Assembly (NCBI RefSeq): GCF_025210165.1
Contig: NZ_JAOASI010000084.1
Span: forward strand, 1 to 64,000
Length of the DNA stretch: 64,000 nucleotides
Reading direction: 5' to 3'
Source of the DNA: Tepidibacter sp.
GTDB lineage: Bacteria > Bacillota > Clostridia > Peptostreptococcales > Peptostreptococcaceae
Of the stretch, positions 7,937 through 16,322 are shown one piece after another. The notes under the pieces are model-generated. The model had not been told where the DNA came from. It searched no databases and saw nothing but the letters and a program-made list of their open reading frames with translations. Every line of letters starts with the position of its first letter. Positions within the stretch are counted from its first letter, which is position 1. The translations under genes were made by a program, and so were the position numbers.

Positions 7937-9646
7937 ATGGAGCTTAGTAGAAAAATTTTAATTACTAATAAAAAGGGTATTCATGCGAGAACTGCTGCGA
8001 TGATAGTTTCGTTTATAAGCAGGTTGGAAAAAAAATATAATATAAAGCTGTATATACAAAATGAATCAGACATAAAAGTGCCAATTTCGAGTATGTTATC
8101 TTTAACATCTCTTAAGATAAAACAAGGAGATACTATATATATAACTTGCGTTGGAGATAAGTGTAATGAGGTCTTGGAAAAGGTAGAAAAATATATATCA
8201 GGTCAGATAGACCAAAAAATCAATGATATAGAAGAGTTTGACAAGGTGTTAGAAGAAAATACTATAAATATAAATACAGAATTAGAGTCTATAAAAGAGA
8301 TAAAAGATAAATTTGGAAGCATATTAAATCATATAAATGATGGAATATGTCTAATGGACAATAAAGGGACTATAACTTATGTAAATACAGCATACCAAAG
8401 TATATTTGATATTAAGAGTGAAGATATAATAGGAAAAAATGCTAAAAATATTTATCCAAATAGACCTAGTGTTAAAGCTCTTGATAAAAAGAGAAATATA
8501 CTAAATTCCTTAATGATTGAAAAAAATGGTAAGAAGATAATATCTAATTCAAACTGTATATTTGTAAATAAGATATTTGAGGGAGTTTTGACAACTTATA
8601 ATGACATTACTGATTTAAAGGATATTATGCATAGCTTAGATAAGGCAAATCAAAAAATTGAGTATTATAAAGAAGAGCTTAAAAAGAAAAATAAGGTCCA
8701 TGAGGCTTTTGATTTTATAATAGGGAGGAGTTCTTCTCTTCAGGATGCAATTAATATGGCATCAAAAGCTGCTAAAACATCTGCAACAGTAGTAATAAGA
8801 GGAGAAAGTGGTACTGGAAAAGAACTTGTTGCAAAGGCAATACACCAGGCTAGTAAAAGAAATAAAGGTCCATTTATAAAGGTAAATTGTGCATCAATAC
8901 CAGAAAATCTACTTGAAAGTGAACTATTTGGCTATGAAAAAGGAGCTTTTACAGGAGCTATTAAGAGAAAAATAGGAAAATTTGAGCTTGCAAATAATGG
9001 GACTTTATTTTTGGATGAAATAGCAGAGATAAACTATAATCTTCAAGCAAAATTATTAAGAGCTATACAAGAAAGAGAAATAGAGAGAATCGGAGGAAAT
9101 GAGACAGTCAAAATAGATATAAGAATAATAACTGCAACACATAGAAATCTAGAACAGATGATAGTAGACAACGAATTTAGAGAAGACTTATACTATAGAT
9201 TAAATGTAATACCTATAATGTTACCTCCTCTTAGAAATAGAAAAGGGGACATACCTTTATTAGTTGAGCATTTTATACAGAAAATATGTGATAGTGAAGA
9301 AATAGAGATAAAGACAATATCAAATGAAGCACTGAGATATTTACAAGAATATACATGGCCTGGAAATATACGAGAGATAGAAAATATAATAATGAGAGCT
9401 ATTACTCTAAGTGATGAAGATCAAATAGAAATAGATGTTCTTCCAAACTTTATAAAATCTATATTTAAGCCAAAAAATACAAATTTAATAAACTTAAAAG
9501 ATGGAGATGTGGCTAGTATGGAAGAATATGATAAAGAAATTATAAAGATGGCACTTCAAAAACATAAAACATTTAATAAATCTGCAAAAGCCTTAGGTAT
9601 AACGCATAGAACCGTATCGTTAAAAGCTAAGAAATACAATCTATGA
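7937..9646 (+). CDS. Sigma-54-dependent activator with N-terminal HPr domain, PAS, AAA+ and Fis-type HTH
   Basis: 569 residues in an unusual order. Residues 1-90 resemble the PTS protein HPr: [12 protein letters not shown] places a His at residue 16 where HPr is phosphorylated, and VPISSMLSL lies at the Ser46 region. About 115-220 is a PAS domain ([20 protein letters not shown]). About 255-495 is the AAA+ core with GESGTGKE (289), GAFTGA (336), the loop that touches sigma-54, LFLDEI and the R finger region. The C-terminus ([20 protein letters not shown]) is a Fis-type helix-turn-helix. The next operon, HPr-dhaKLM, starts with a sigma-54 promoter, so this protein is very probably its activator, perhaps gated by PTS phosphorylation. 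Confidence 0.9.
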   Translation: MELSRKILITNKKGIHARTAAMIVSFISRLEKKYNIKLYIQNESDIKVPISSMLSLTSLKIKQGDTIYITCVGDKCNEVLEKVEKYISGQIDQKINDIEEFDKVLEENTININTELESIKEIKDKFGSILNHINDGICLMDNKGTITYVNTAYQSIFDIKSEDIIGKNAKNIYPNRPSVKALDKKRNILNSLMIEKNGKKIISNSNCIFVNKIFEGVLTTYNDITDLKDIMHSLDKANQKIEYYKEELKKKNKVHEAFDFIIGRSSSLQDAINMASKAAKTSATVVIRGESGTGKELVAKAIHQASKRNKGPFIKVNCASIPENLLESELFGYEKGAFTGAIKRKIGKFELANNGTLFLDEIAEINYNLQAKLLRAIQEREIERIGGNETVKIDIRIITATHRNLEQMIVDNEFREDLYYRLNVIPIMLPPLRNRKGDIPLLVEHFIQKICDSEEIEIKTISNEALRYLQEYTWPGNIREIENIIMRAITLSDEDQIEIDVLPNFIKSIFKPKNTNLINLKDGDVASMEEYDKEIIKMALQKHKTFNKSAKALGITHRTVSLKAKKYNL

Positions 9647-9692
9647 AAATTGATAAAATTTATCGGTGGTTGATAAATTTTATCAATTTTTC
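9646..9692 (+). terminator. Terminator of the sigma-54 activator gene
   Basis: A perfect 19-bp stem, AAAATTGATAAAATTTATC (9646-9664) with GATAAATTTTATCAATTTT (9672-9690), and a 7-base loop, beginning one base after the stop codon. It is AT-rich and ends in TTTTT. Confidence 0.8.
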
Positions 9693-9700
9693 GAAAATAT

Positions 9701-9745
9701 TAAAACAGAAATAACATATTATTGATTAATTTTTCATCTGTTTTA
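9701..9745. promoter_or_regulatory. Candidate upstream activator site for the dha operon
   Basis: TAAAACAGA (9701-9709) and TCTGTTTTA (9737-9745) form a perfect 9-bp inverted repeat whose centre is about 90 bases before the -24 element, the distance expected of an enhancer bound by the sigma-54 activator. Function is inferred from position and symmetry only. Confidence 0.4.
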
Positions 9746-9813
9746 TTCTGAAAATTCCTAAAATAGTAATTATATTAATAAATTATTTTTGTTATTTAAA
9801 AAAATATGATTTT

Positions 9814-9829
9814 TGGCATGAAAATTGCT
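9814..9829 (+). promoter_or_regulatory. Sigma-54 (-24/-12) promoter of the HPr-dhaKLM operon
   Basis: TGGCATGAAAATTGCT contains the -24 GG (9815-9816) and -12 GC (9827-9828) exactly ten bases apart and differs little from the consensus TGGCACG-N4-TTGCW. Transcription should start near 9840, 78 bases before the HPr start codon. Confidence 0.85.
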
Positions 9830-9917
9830 TTGAAATACAATAATATTCTTAATAATGAAAAAACACAGAGGTATATATAAATAAATAAAGAATAAAATAA
9901 TGGAGGAGGATTATAAA

Positions 9918-10181
9918 ATGGTACAACAAAGTATAGTAGTTAAAGAGAGTAATGGATTACATGCAAGACCAGCAGGTGCAGTTGTAAAAACTGCAGGAAA
10001 ATTTGAATGTTTAATAAATATTTTATATAAGCAAAAAAAAACTAATGCAAAAAGTATAATGGGAGTTATGTCTTTAGGTGTTAGAGAAGGTGAAGAAATA
10101 ACTATTGAAGCTGATGGTGTGGATGAAAAAGAAGCATTAAAGCAGATAATTGAATTAGTAAAAGCAAACTTTGAAATTTAA
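9918..10181 (+). CDS. HPr family phosphocarrier of the dihydroxyacetone kinase operon
   Basis: 87 residues. NGLHARPA places the PTS phosphorylation His at position 15, and KSIMGVMSL places Ser46 where HPr kinase would act, so both regulatory residues of canonical HPr are kept. GGAGGAGG lies inside a longer in-frame reading from 9900, which fixes the start at the ATG of 9918. In this operon it is the likely phosphate donor for the DhaM EIIA protein encoded three genes later; in E. coli these modules are fused as EIIA-HPr-EI-like DhaM. A separate Enzyme I must be supplied from elsewhere. Confidence 0.9.
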   Translation: MVQQSIVVKESNGLHARPAGAVVKTAGKFECLINILYKQKKTNAKSIMGVMSLGVREGEEITIEADGVDEKEALKQIIELVKANFEI

Positions 10182-10208
10182 AATAATACTAAATTAGGAG
10201 GAGTTAAT

Positions 10209-11207
10209 ATGAAAAAGATTATCAATTCTACTGAAGCAATAGTTAATGAAATGTTAGAGGGTATAGTAAAGGCACATCCAGAGCATATAAAAAGAGTAGA
10301 AGGATTCAATGTTTTAACAAGAGTTAATTCGCCTATACAAGGAAAAGTTGCATTAATAAGTGGTGGAGGAAGTGGACATGAACCATCACATGCAGGGTTT
10401 GTAGGAAAAGGTATGCTTGATGCAGCAGTAGCTGGAGAGGTATTTACATCACCAACTCCTGATCAAGTACTTGAGGGAATAAAAGCTATAGGTTCTGATA
10501 AAGGAGTTCTATTAGTTATAAAAAACTATTCAGGAGATGTAATGAACTTTGAAATGGCAGCTGAAATGGCTGAAATGGAAGGTATAAAAGTAGATAAGGT
10601 AGTAGTTAATGATGATGTTGCAGTTGAAAATAGTACTTACACAACTGGAAGAAGAGGTGTAGCTGGAACGATATTTGTTCATAAAATAGCAGGCGCAGCA
10701 GCAGAGGAAGGAAAATCTCTAGAAGAAGTACAAAAAATAGCTCAAAAAGTAGTAGACAATACAAGAACTATGGGAATGAGCTTGGGAGCTTGTACTGTTC
10801 CAGCTGTTGGGAAGCCAAGCTTTACATTAGGTGAAGATGAAATAGAAATGGGACTTGGTATTCATGGCGAGCCTGGAACTCATAGAGAAAAACTATCTAG
10901 TGCAGATGAACTAACAGAATACATGCTTGGAAAGATTCTTGAAGATATGTCAATTGAAAAAGCAGAAGAAGTAGGAGTAATAGTTAATGGATTAGGAGCA
11001 ACTCCTTTAATGGAACTATATATAGTAAATAAAAAATTACATTCATTATTAGAAGAAAAAGAAATAAAAGTTAACAAAACTTTAATTGGAAACTATATGA
11101 CTTCTCTTGAAATGCCAGGATTTTCAATAAGTGTAATTAAATTAGATGAGGAACTTAAAAGATTATTAAATGCAGAAGCTGATACACCAGCACTTAAGGA
11201 AATATAG
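10209..11207 (+). CDS. dhaK: Dihydroxyacetone kinase subunit DhaK
   Basis: 332 residues, full length. DhaK binds dihydroxyacetone covalently as a hemiaminal to an active-site His; here GLGIHGEPG supplies His219, matching the E. coli site. The substrate-binding motifs GGGSGHEPSHAGFVG near residue 52 and AGEVFTSPTPDQV follow the family closely, and NYSGDVMNFEMA is the loop contacting the nucleotide-bound partner. It works with DhaL, which carries ADP/ATP, and with DhaM. The product is dihydroxyacetone phosphate for glycolysis. RBS AGGAGG, 27-base gap from HPr. Confidence 0.95.
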   Translation: MKKIINSTEAIVNEMLEGIVKAHPEHIKRVEGFNVLTRVNSPIQGKVALISGGGSGHEPSHAGFVGKGMLDAAVAGEVFTSPTPDQVLEGIKAIGSDKGVLLVIKNYSGDVMNFEMAAEMAEMEGIKVDKVVVNDDVAVENSTYTTGRRGVAGTIFVHKIAGAAAEEGKSLEEVQKIAQKVVDNTRTMGMSLGACTVPAVGKPSFTLGEDEIEMGLGIHGEPGTHREKLSSADELTEYMLGKILEDMSIEKAEEVGVIVNGLGATPLMELYIVNKKLHSLLEEKEIKVNKTLIGNYMTSLEMPGFSISVIKLDEELKRLLNAEADTPALKEI

Positions 11208-11226
11208 ATAAAAGGGAGAGTTTGAA

Positions 11227-11856
11227 ATGATAGATAAAACAATGTTTTTAGAAATAATCAATAAAATTGCTGATAACATTATATTAAATAAAGATTTATT
11301 AAACGAGCTTGACATGGCAATAGGAGATTCTGATCATGGATCTAATATGGCTAGAGGGTTTAATGAGGTTAAGAAAAAATTAGAAACACTTAAAGATTCT
11401 GATTATCAAACTATATTAAAAAATATAGCTATGACATTGATATCAACAGTAGGTGGAGCATCAGGACCACTTTATGGAACAGCATTTTTAAAAGCATCTT
11501 CTGTGGTGGGTGGTAAAAAAGAAATTGATTCTAATGATTTAATAAAAATTTATGAAGTAGTTATAGATGGAATAAAGCAAAGAGGGAAGTCTGATAAGGG
11601 AGATAAAACTATGCTTGATTGTATAATTCCTGCTTATGAAACTTTTAAATCCTCAGTTGAATCAGGAAAAGATTTGAAAGAAGCTTCAAAACAAGCTGAA
11701 CAAGCAGCTCTTGAAGGAGTTGAATATACAAAAACTATAAAGGCGTTAAAAGGAAGGGCTAGTTTTTTAGGTGAGAGAAGTATAGGACATCAGGACCCTG
11801 GAGCAACTTCAAGCCATATAATTATAAAAACAATATCAGATGTAGTTAATAGTTAG
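11227..11856 (+). CDS. dhaL: Dihydroxyacetone kinase subunit DhaL (ADP-binding)
   Basis: 209 residues. The nucleotide site is visible: AIGDSDHGSNMARGF supplies the Asp/His cluster that holds two Mg ions, followed by GGASGPLYGTAF, KGDKTMLD and a closing DPGATS loop. In the PTS-dependent enzyme DhaL keeps a tightly bound ADP that is rephosphorylated by DhaM and acts as cofactor for DhaK. It starts 20 bases after dhaK with ribosome site AAGGGAGAG. Confidence 0.93.
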   Translation: MIDKTMFLEIINKIADNIILNKDLLNELDMAIGDSDHGSNMARGFNEVKKKLETLKDSDYQTILKNIAMTLISTVGGASGPLYGTAFLKASSVVGGKKEIDSNDLIKIYEVVIDGIKQRGKSDKGDKTMLDCIIPAYETFKSSVESGKDLKEASKQAEQAALEGVEYTKTIKALKGRASFLGERSIGHQDPGATSSHIIIKTISDVVNS

Positions 11857-11869
11857 GGAGGACATATAA

Positions 11870-12262
11870 ATGGTAGGGATTGTAGTAGTATCTCATAGCA
11901 AAAACTTAGCACAAGAAATAATTAATTTTAGTATGCAAATGGCACAAGCAGATATTAAAGTGATTAATGCTGGTGGAACAAGCGATGGACGATTTGGAAC
12001 AGATGCAACCAAAATAATGGATGCAATACAACAATCAGATGATAAAGATGGAGTGTTAATACTAGTTGATCTTGGAAGTGCTATTATGAGTGCAGAAATG
12101 GCAATGGACTTTTTAGATGAAGATTTAAAGGAAAGAGTATTAATAGCTGATGCACCTATAGTTGAAGGATGCATAGCAGCTGTTAGTCAAGTTTCAATAG
12201 GAGCATCTCTTGAAGAAGTTAAAAATGCTGCTGAACAAGCACGAAATTATTCTAAAAGATAA
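11870..12262 (+). CDS. dhaM: PTS-dependent dihydroxyacetone kinase phosphotransferase DhaM (EIIA domain only)
   Basis: 130 residues of the mannose-type EIIA fold. GIVVVSHSKNLA places His9, the phosphorylated residue of DhaM; ILVDLGSAIMSAEMA and an APIVEGCIAA segment are conserved. Unlike E. coli DhaM it lacks HPr and EI-like domains, and the operon supplies HPr as its own gene. It transfers phosphate from HPr to ADP bound by DhaL. Thirteen bases after dhaL; a strong terminator ends the operon. Confidence 0.93.
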   Translation: MVGIVVVSHSKNLAQEIINFSMQMAQADIKVINAGGTSDGRFGTDATKIMDAIQQSDDKDGVLILVDLGSAIMSAEMAMDFLDEDLKERVLIADAPIVEGCIAAVSQVSIGASLEEVKNAAEQARNYSKR

Positions 12263-12267
12263 AATCA

Positions 12268-12295
12268 AAGGGATTCTAATTAGAATCCCTTTTTA
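12268..12295. terminator. Terminator shared by dhaM and the convergent amidase gene
   Basis: AAAGGGATTCTA and TAGAATCCCTTTTT form a perfect stem with A/T tracts on both sides. The stop codon of the minus-strand gene lies inside it. Confidence 0.85.
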
Positions 12296-12872
12296 AATAT
12301 TCTATACTATTTTCATATGGATGATTTATATATATACAAAAAGCTTTTACAACTTGCTCGGCATATATTTTCCAATCCTTAAGTATATTATCTCTATCGT
12401 TTTGATTATCTATAAAGCAGTATTCAAGTATATTAGTTATACAAGGTCCTGTATTTCTATGCATAAAATAATAATCCTTACCAGGATATTGATTACTTTC
12501 TTTTGAATACACTCTTCTAGGATGTAGACCAGCTTCTACTAATTTATTGAATATTTCAGACGCTAATTTCCCATCGGTGTATATAGAGTGAATAACTTCA
12601 CAGCCTTTTCCACCACCTGCATTAATATGATTGCTTATGCAATAGATTGCTTTAGAATCTCTAACTAATTTAGTCCTATTATGGGGGTCAAGGTACATAT
12701 CAGAGAATCTAGTTATAACAGCATTAATTCCAAGCTCTTCAAATCTTTTGAGTTGATATAAGCTAATATCAAGTACAATATCTTTTTCATAAATATCTTG
12801 ATAAGAACAACCAGGGTCAATATCTCCGTGACCAGGGTCTATAATTATTAATGGATTACTTATTTTAATCAC
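12276..12872 (-). CDS. N-acetylmuramoyl-L-alanine amidase (Amidase_3 family)
   Basis: 198 residues without a signal peptide, so secretion would need a holin, lysis or a non-classical route. Zn ligands of Amidase_3 are visible: His in IIIDPGHGD, Glu in IYEKDIVLDISL, His in CISNHINAGGG, and the catalytic Glu in ILEYCFIDN. The enzyme cuts the amide bond between MurNAc and the stem peptide. Lack of a signal peptide or binding domain recalls phage endolysins or forespore/mother-cell hydrolases. The start is uncertain: GTG at 12872 overlaps its own ribosome site AGAGGTGAT, and there is no better ATG/GTG/TTG before the conserved IIIDPGHG. Confidence 0.8.
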   Translation of the reverse strand: MIKISNPLIIIDPGHGDIDPGCSYQDIYEKDIVLDISLYQLKRFEELGINAVITRFSDMYLDPHNRTKLVRDSKAIYCISNHINAGGGKGCEVIHSIYTDGKLASEIFNKLVEAGLHPRRVYSKESNQYPGKDYYFMHRNTGPCITNILEYCFIDNQNDRDNILKDWKIYAEQVVKAFCIYINHPYENSIEYLKRDSN

Positions 12873-13214
12873 CTCTTTATATAAATTTACTTAATACATA
12901 TATATGTTTAAATGTTTGAATATAGGTTACAAAAACATTGAAAAAAAAATAACGAAGTAAGCAAGAAATTAAAAAACCTTTAAGAAAATATAAAGTTGTT
13001 TCTAAAAACTAATCATGATTAGAAACATAAAAAATATTGAAATTTCAAATGTTCAAAACGTGTTTTTGGAGTGCAAAAATACAAAATATTTCTTTGTAGA
13101 AAAAATATCAAAAAAACATGATATTAAAAAAATAACAATGCTAGAAAAACCAAATAAATGGTGTTAATATTGAAGTAAGAAAAGTAAATTTTTTAAAAAA
13201 AAGAGGTGTAGGGA
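12873..13214. other. 342-base intergenic region between divergent genes
   Basis: Very AT-rich. Two symmetric elements stand out: CTAATCATGATTAG (13009-13022), a perfect 14-base palindrome inside a larger GTTTCTAA/TTAGAAAC arm pair, and TTGAAATTTCAA slightly downstream. Either could be an operator for the membrane protein gene at 13215. I found no gene here. Confidence 0.4.
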
Positions 13215-13883
13215 ATGCAAAAAAGAGAATTAGTTTATGGTAAAAGAAGAAATCTTGTTAGTGAAGTAGTTGATAGTTTAGGTAAAGGAATTAAGGGGAA
13301 AATAAAATCATCAACTCCACAATTTAGCATAGTAGAAAGTATAGGTATTTTAGGATTATGCTCTATTGTATTTAGTTTAATGAATATGGTGTTTTTAGCC
13401 AACCTTTCTTCTAGTAATATCATAAATAGCATATATAGGTTGGCAGGAAATCTTGAATTATCAAAAGGTATCACTTTGTTTAACTTGTCCAACTGGACAA
13501 ATGTATTTGTAATTGGATCAAAAGTTGTATTCATTGAAAGTTTAATGATAATGAGTTTTATAGCTTTAACAAATTTATTATGTGATAAAAAAGTAGATTT
13601 TAAGAATTTAATAGTTTCAATAAATATATCTTATATTGTACCTATTGTATATATATCTTTAGGAATAGTTGTATCAGCTGTATCTATTCAAATTAGTATG
13701 ATATTATTTTTAGTAGCAAAGATTACTCAATATAAGCTACTTTATAGCTATATTAAAAATTTAACTGGATTATCTGCATTAAAAACTGCCTATGTACATC
13801 CTATGATAATAGTTGCAAGTGAGCTTATTTGTATAGTTTATCTTAAGGAAAGTATATTTTATTTAATTAGTTCAATATTATAG
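13215..13883 (+). CDS. Multi-pass membrane protein of unknown function
   Basis: 222 residues. A basic cytosolic N-terminus of about 40 residues (many Lys/Arg) precedes roughly five hydrophobic segments, around residues 45-65, 97-117, 128-150, 152-172 and 195-217. The overall shape, with charged start and closely packed helices, is similar to YIP1-like proteins, but I see no diagnostic motif. Ribosome site AGAGGTG. It is transcribed alone between an upstream region rich in palindromes and a good terminator. Confidence 0.6.
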   Translation: MQKRELVYGKRRNLVSEVVDSLGKGIKGKIKSSTPQFSIVESIGILGLCSIVFSLMNMVFLANLSSSNIINSIYRLAGNLELSKGITLFNLSNWTNVFVIGSKVVFIESLMIMSFIALTNLLCDKKVDFKNLIVSINISYIVPIVYISLGIVVSAVSIQISMILFLVAKITQYKLLYSYIKNLTGLSALKTAYVHPMIIVASELICIVYLKESIFYLISSIL

Positions 13884-13886
13884 AAG

Positions 13887-13924
13887 AAAAGATGTGTATG
13901 AATAATCATACACATCTTTTTTTT
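13887..13924 (+). terminator. Intrinsic terminator of the membrane protein gene
   Basis: AAAAGATGTGTATGA pairs with TCATACACATCTTTT, loop ATAA, followed by T8. Confidence 0.9.
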
Positions 13925-13959
13925 GAAATAATACCTAAAAATTAAACAAAAGTTAAAAA

Positions 13960-13988
13960 TTGACAAGAGGAATATTGTCGTATAAAAT
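13960..13988 (+). promoter_or_regulatory. Sigma-A promoter with internal dyad, before the GAF protein gene
   Basis: TTGACA (13960-13965), 17 bases, TAAAAT (13983-13988). The spacer is spanned by the inverted repeat GACAA-N8-TTGTC (13962-13979), which could be a repressor site. Confidence 0.6.
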
Positions 13989-14026
13989 TGTTATTAAAAG
14001 AAGTTCATTTAATAGGAGGTATTCTT

Positions 14027-14476
14027 GTGAATAAAAGTAGAAAAATAGATATTGAAATAATTAATCAACTTTTCAAAAATCTAAATGAGGTTACAGGTAT
14101 AGAAAATATAGCTTTTCATAAATTTGTTGATGAAGAACTTTCACCAGTACATATGATGGGGACAAAAACTTTAAAAACAGAAGATTGGAAAGAAGTACAT
14201 AGCAAGAATCCTGTTAGAATTTTAGAAAATCCTGTTTTAAAAAAGGTAGTTAAAGGTGAGATAGTATTTATAAATGATACAATCAATGATAAAGAATCAT
14301 CTCCTGAATTTAAATATTTTGGTATTAAAAGTATTGCAGTCTTTCCGCTTTTTAAAGATAGTGAGGTGTGTGGAATAATAGTTATTCCATCAATTGGTAC
14401 TAAATTTGAATTTTGTAGTGAGATTATAGGCAAGTGTAAGGAATTAATAGAATCTTTTAATAAAAATAGTATGTAA
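14027..14476 (+). CDS. GAF-domain protein
   Basis: 149 residues from GTG at 14027, seven bases after AGGAGGT (14014-14020); an in-frame ATG at 13988 has no ribosome site. The protein is one GAF-like domain: an N-terminal helix, NIAFHKFVDEE strand, a variable middle, GEIVFINDTIND and the typical GIKSIAVFPLFKDSEVCGII strand pair. GAF domains bind small ligands or act as redox or metabolite sensors. No output domain is attached, so it may act through a partner. The TPP enzyme gene starts 65 bases later with no terminator between, so the two are probably cotranscribed. Confidence 0.7.
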   Translation: MNKSRKIDIEIINQLFKNLNEVTGIENIAFHKFVDEELSPVHMMGTKTLKTEDWKEVHSKNPVRILENPVLKKVVKGEIVFINDTINDKESSPEFKYFGIKSIAVFPLFKDSEVCGIIVIPSIGTKFEFCSEIIGKCKELIESFNKNSM

Positions 14477-14540
14477 AAATTGCTTAAACTATAGCGGGTT
14501 TTGTATACAAAAGTAAATATGATGATAGAGAGGAATTGTA

Positions 14541-16154
14541 ATGAAAACAAGTGAAAAAATTTTAAGATATTTACATAAAAATGAAGTAAATGCAGTATTT
14601 GGATTACCATCTGGTACAATTAGTCCAATTGTAGATAGTTTTAATGATTTTAATGAAATAGAGTACATAATAACTAAAAATGAAGCCGCAGCTAGCTATT
14701 CTGCTTGTAAATATGCTAGAGTAACACAAAAACTAGGAGTTTGTTTAATTTCAGGTTCTGTAGGAGTTGGAAATGCAATAAATGGAATTGCAGAAGCAAC
14801 TCAATCAAAATCTCCAGTTTTAATACTAAGTGGGTATGTTGATACCTCTAAGCAAGGATTAGGAGCGATTCAAGAATTAGAAGCAGAAAAACTTTTAGGT
14901 GGAATAGTAAAACATTCAAAAAAAATTGTAGATGAAAAAGATGTTATTTCAAGTATAAAAGAAGCTATAGAAATAGCATACGAGCATCCACGTGGAGCTG
15001 TTCATATAGGATTACCTTTAGATGTACAGAAAAAAGAGTATACAGGATTAGAATATAAAGCAGGAGAAATAAAAAAAGCATATACAGATTACGATAGCTT
15101 GAAAAAAGCAGTAGATATAATAAATGAATCTAAAAGTGGATTGTTGATAGTGGGTGGTGGATGTAGAAGGTTAGGGGGAAAAGTTAAGAAATTAGCTGAA
15201 AAGTTAAATTGGAGATTGGTAACTACTATATCAGCAAAAGGCGAAATAGAAGAAGATTTTAGATTACATATGGGATATTATGGGTTTTCAGGAACTGACT
15301 TATCAGATAAGTATATTAAAAATGAAAATTTAGAATGCGTAATTGCATTAGGAAGTAGACTGGGAGAGTGTTCTACTCAAAATTTTAATAAAAATTTAAT
15401 TAAAAATAAGCTTATTCACATAGATATAGACAAAAACGTTTTTGATAGAGCATATAAATCAGATTTAAATGTTGAGGCAGATTTGAGTGAAGCATTAGAT
15501 TATATTACTGATAGTATTGATTATAAAGATTTAAATAATGATATTACAGAGCCTTTAAATAAAGCGTATAAACCTAATCATACAGGATTATCTCTAAGAA
15601 TACTTGCAGAAAAAATCACTAATACAATGCCTAGAAATACTTTTTATGTTAATGATATAGGAAGTTCTAAAATTTTCAATCTCAATTATATGAAAATACC
15701 AAGAGAAGGAGATTTTGAATGTAATGTTAACTATGCGTGTATGGGATCTAGTATAGGTGCCATAGGCATTAGTAGAATTGATACAAATAGAGTAATAGGA
15801 GTATTTATAGGGGATGGCTCATTTTATATGAACGGTATGTCAGAACTTATTACAGCTAAAAAATACAATATGAAAATTGTATTTTTTATAATCAACAATT
15901 CAGAATTGAGGTTTGTAAATGAAGGACATAGGAAAATTTTTGGTAGAAGTCTTAATGAATTCTGTGATGATTATATAGAAATAGCAAATATAGTAAGAGG
16001 GATGGGAATAAAAGCTATAACTATTAGAGAAAATGAAGACATTGATAATCTCAAAGGTTTTTTAAGCGAAGTTGATGGACCTATTGTTGTAGAGGTAGTA
16101 ACTAATACATCTGAAACTATTCCAACGAATAGATATAAATCCTTAAAAGTATAA
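14541..16154 (+). CDS. Thiamine-pyrophosphate-dependent enzyme, acetolactate synthase-like
   Basis: 537 residues with the three-domain layout of the IlvB/pyruvate-oxidase family. The N-terminal PYR domain has the catalytic Glu (about 48) in ITKNEAAASYSA; the middle domain follows at about 190-330; the C-terminal PP domain has the Mg-TPP motif GDGSFYMNG followed by Asn-Asn about 28 residues on. It is shorter than usual IlvB and no small regulatory subunit is nearby, so reactions other than acetolactate synthesis (for example another 2-oxoacid decarboxylation or ligation) are possible. Cotranscribed with the GAF protein. Confidence 0.8.
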   Translation: MKTSEKILRYLHKNEVNAVFGLPSGTISPIVDSFNDFNEIEYIITKNEAAASYSACKYARVTQKLGVCLISGSVGVGNAINGIAEATQSKSPVLILSGYVDTSKQGLGAIQELEAEKLLGGIVKHSKKIVDEKDVISSIKEAIEIAYEHPRGAVHIGLPLDVQKKEYTGLEYKAGEIKKAYTDYDSLKKAVDIINESKSGLLIVGGGCRRLGGKVKKLAEKLNWRLVTTISAKGEIEEDFRLHMGYYGFSGTDLSDKYIKNENLECVIALGSRLGECSTQNFNKNLIKNKLIHIDIDKNVFDRAYKSDLNVEADLSEALDYITDSIDYKDLNNDITEPLNKAYKPNHTGLSLRILAEKITNTMPRNTFYVNDIGSSKIFNLNYMKIPREGDFECNVNYACMGSSIGAIGISRIDTNRVIGVFIGDGSFYMNGMSELITAKKYNMKIVFFIINNSELRFVNEGHRKIFGRSLNEFCDDYIEIANIVRGMGIKAITIRENEDIDNLKGFLSEVDGPIVVEVVTNTSETIPTNRYKSLKV

Positions 16155-16178
16155 TTTTATAAGGTTTGATATAAAAAC

Positions 16179-16218
16179 AAGGACATATGAAAATTTTAAT
16201 AATTTAATATGTCTTTTT
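16179..16218 (+). terminator. Intrinsic terminator of the TPP enzyme gene
   Basis: AAGGACATAT pairs with ATATGTCTTTTT around an AT-rich loop, followed by TTTTT. Confidence 0.7.
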
Positions 16219-16322
16219 ATAATATAATTTTAAAATAATTGATGTGAAAAAATAAAGGAATATTATAAAAAAAATAGAATTCATCTAAGTTCGGTTAACT
16301 TTTAAAGGAGGATTTCTTTATT

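Noticed and set aside
12276..12872. Amidase gene as sign of a prophage
   Set aside because: No holin, tail, portal, terminase or integrase gene flanks it; a lone amidase without phage context does not support a prophage.
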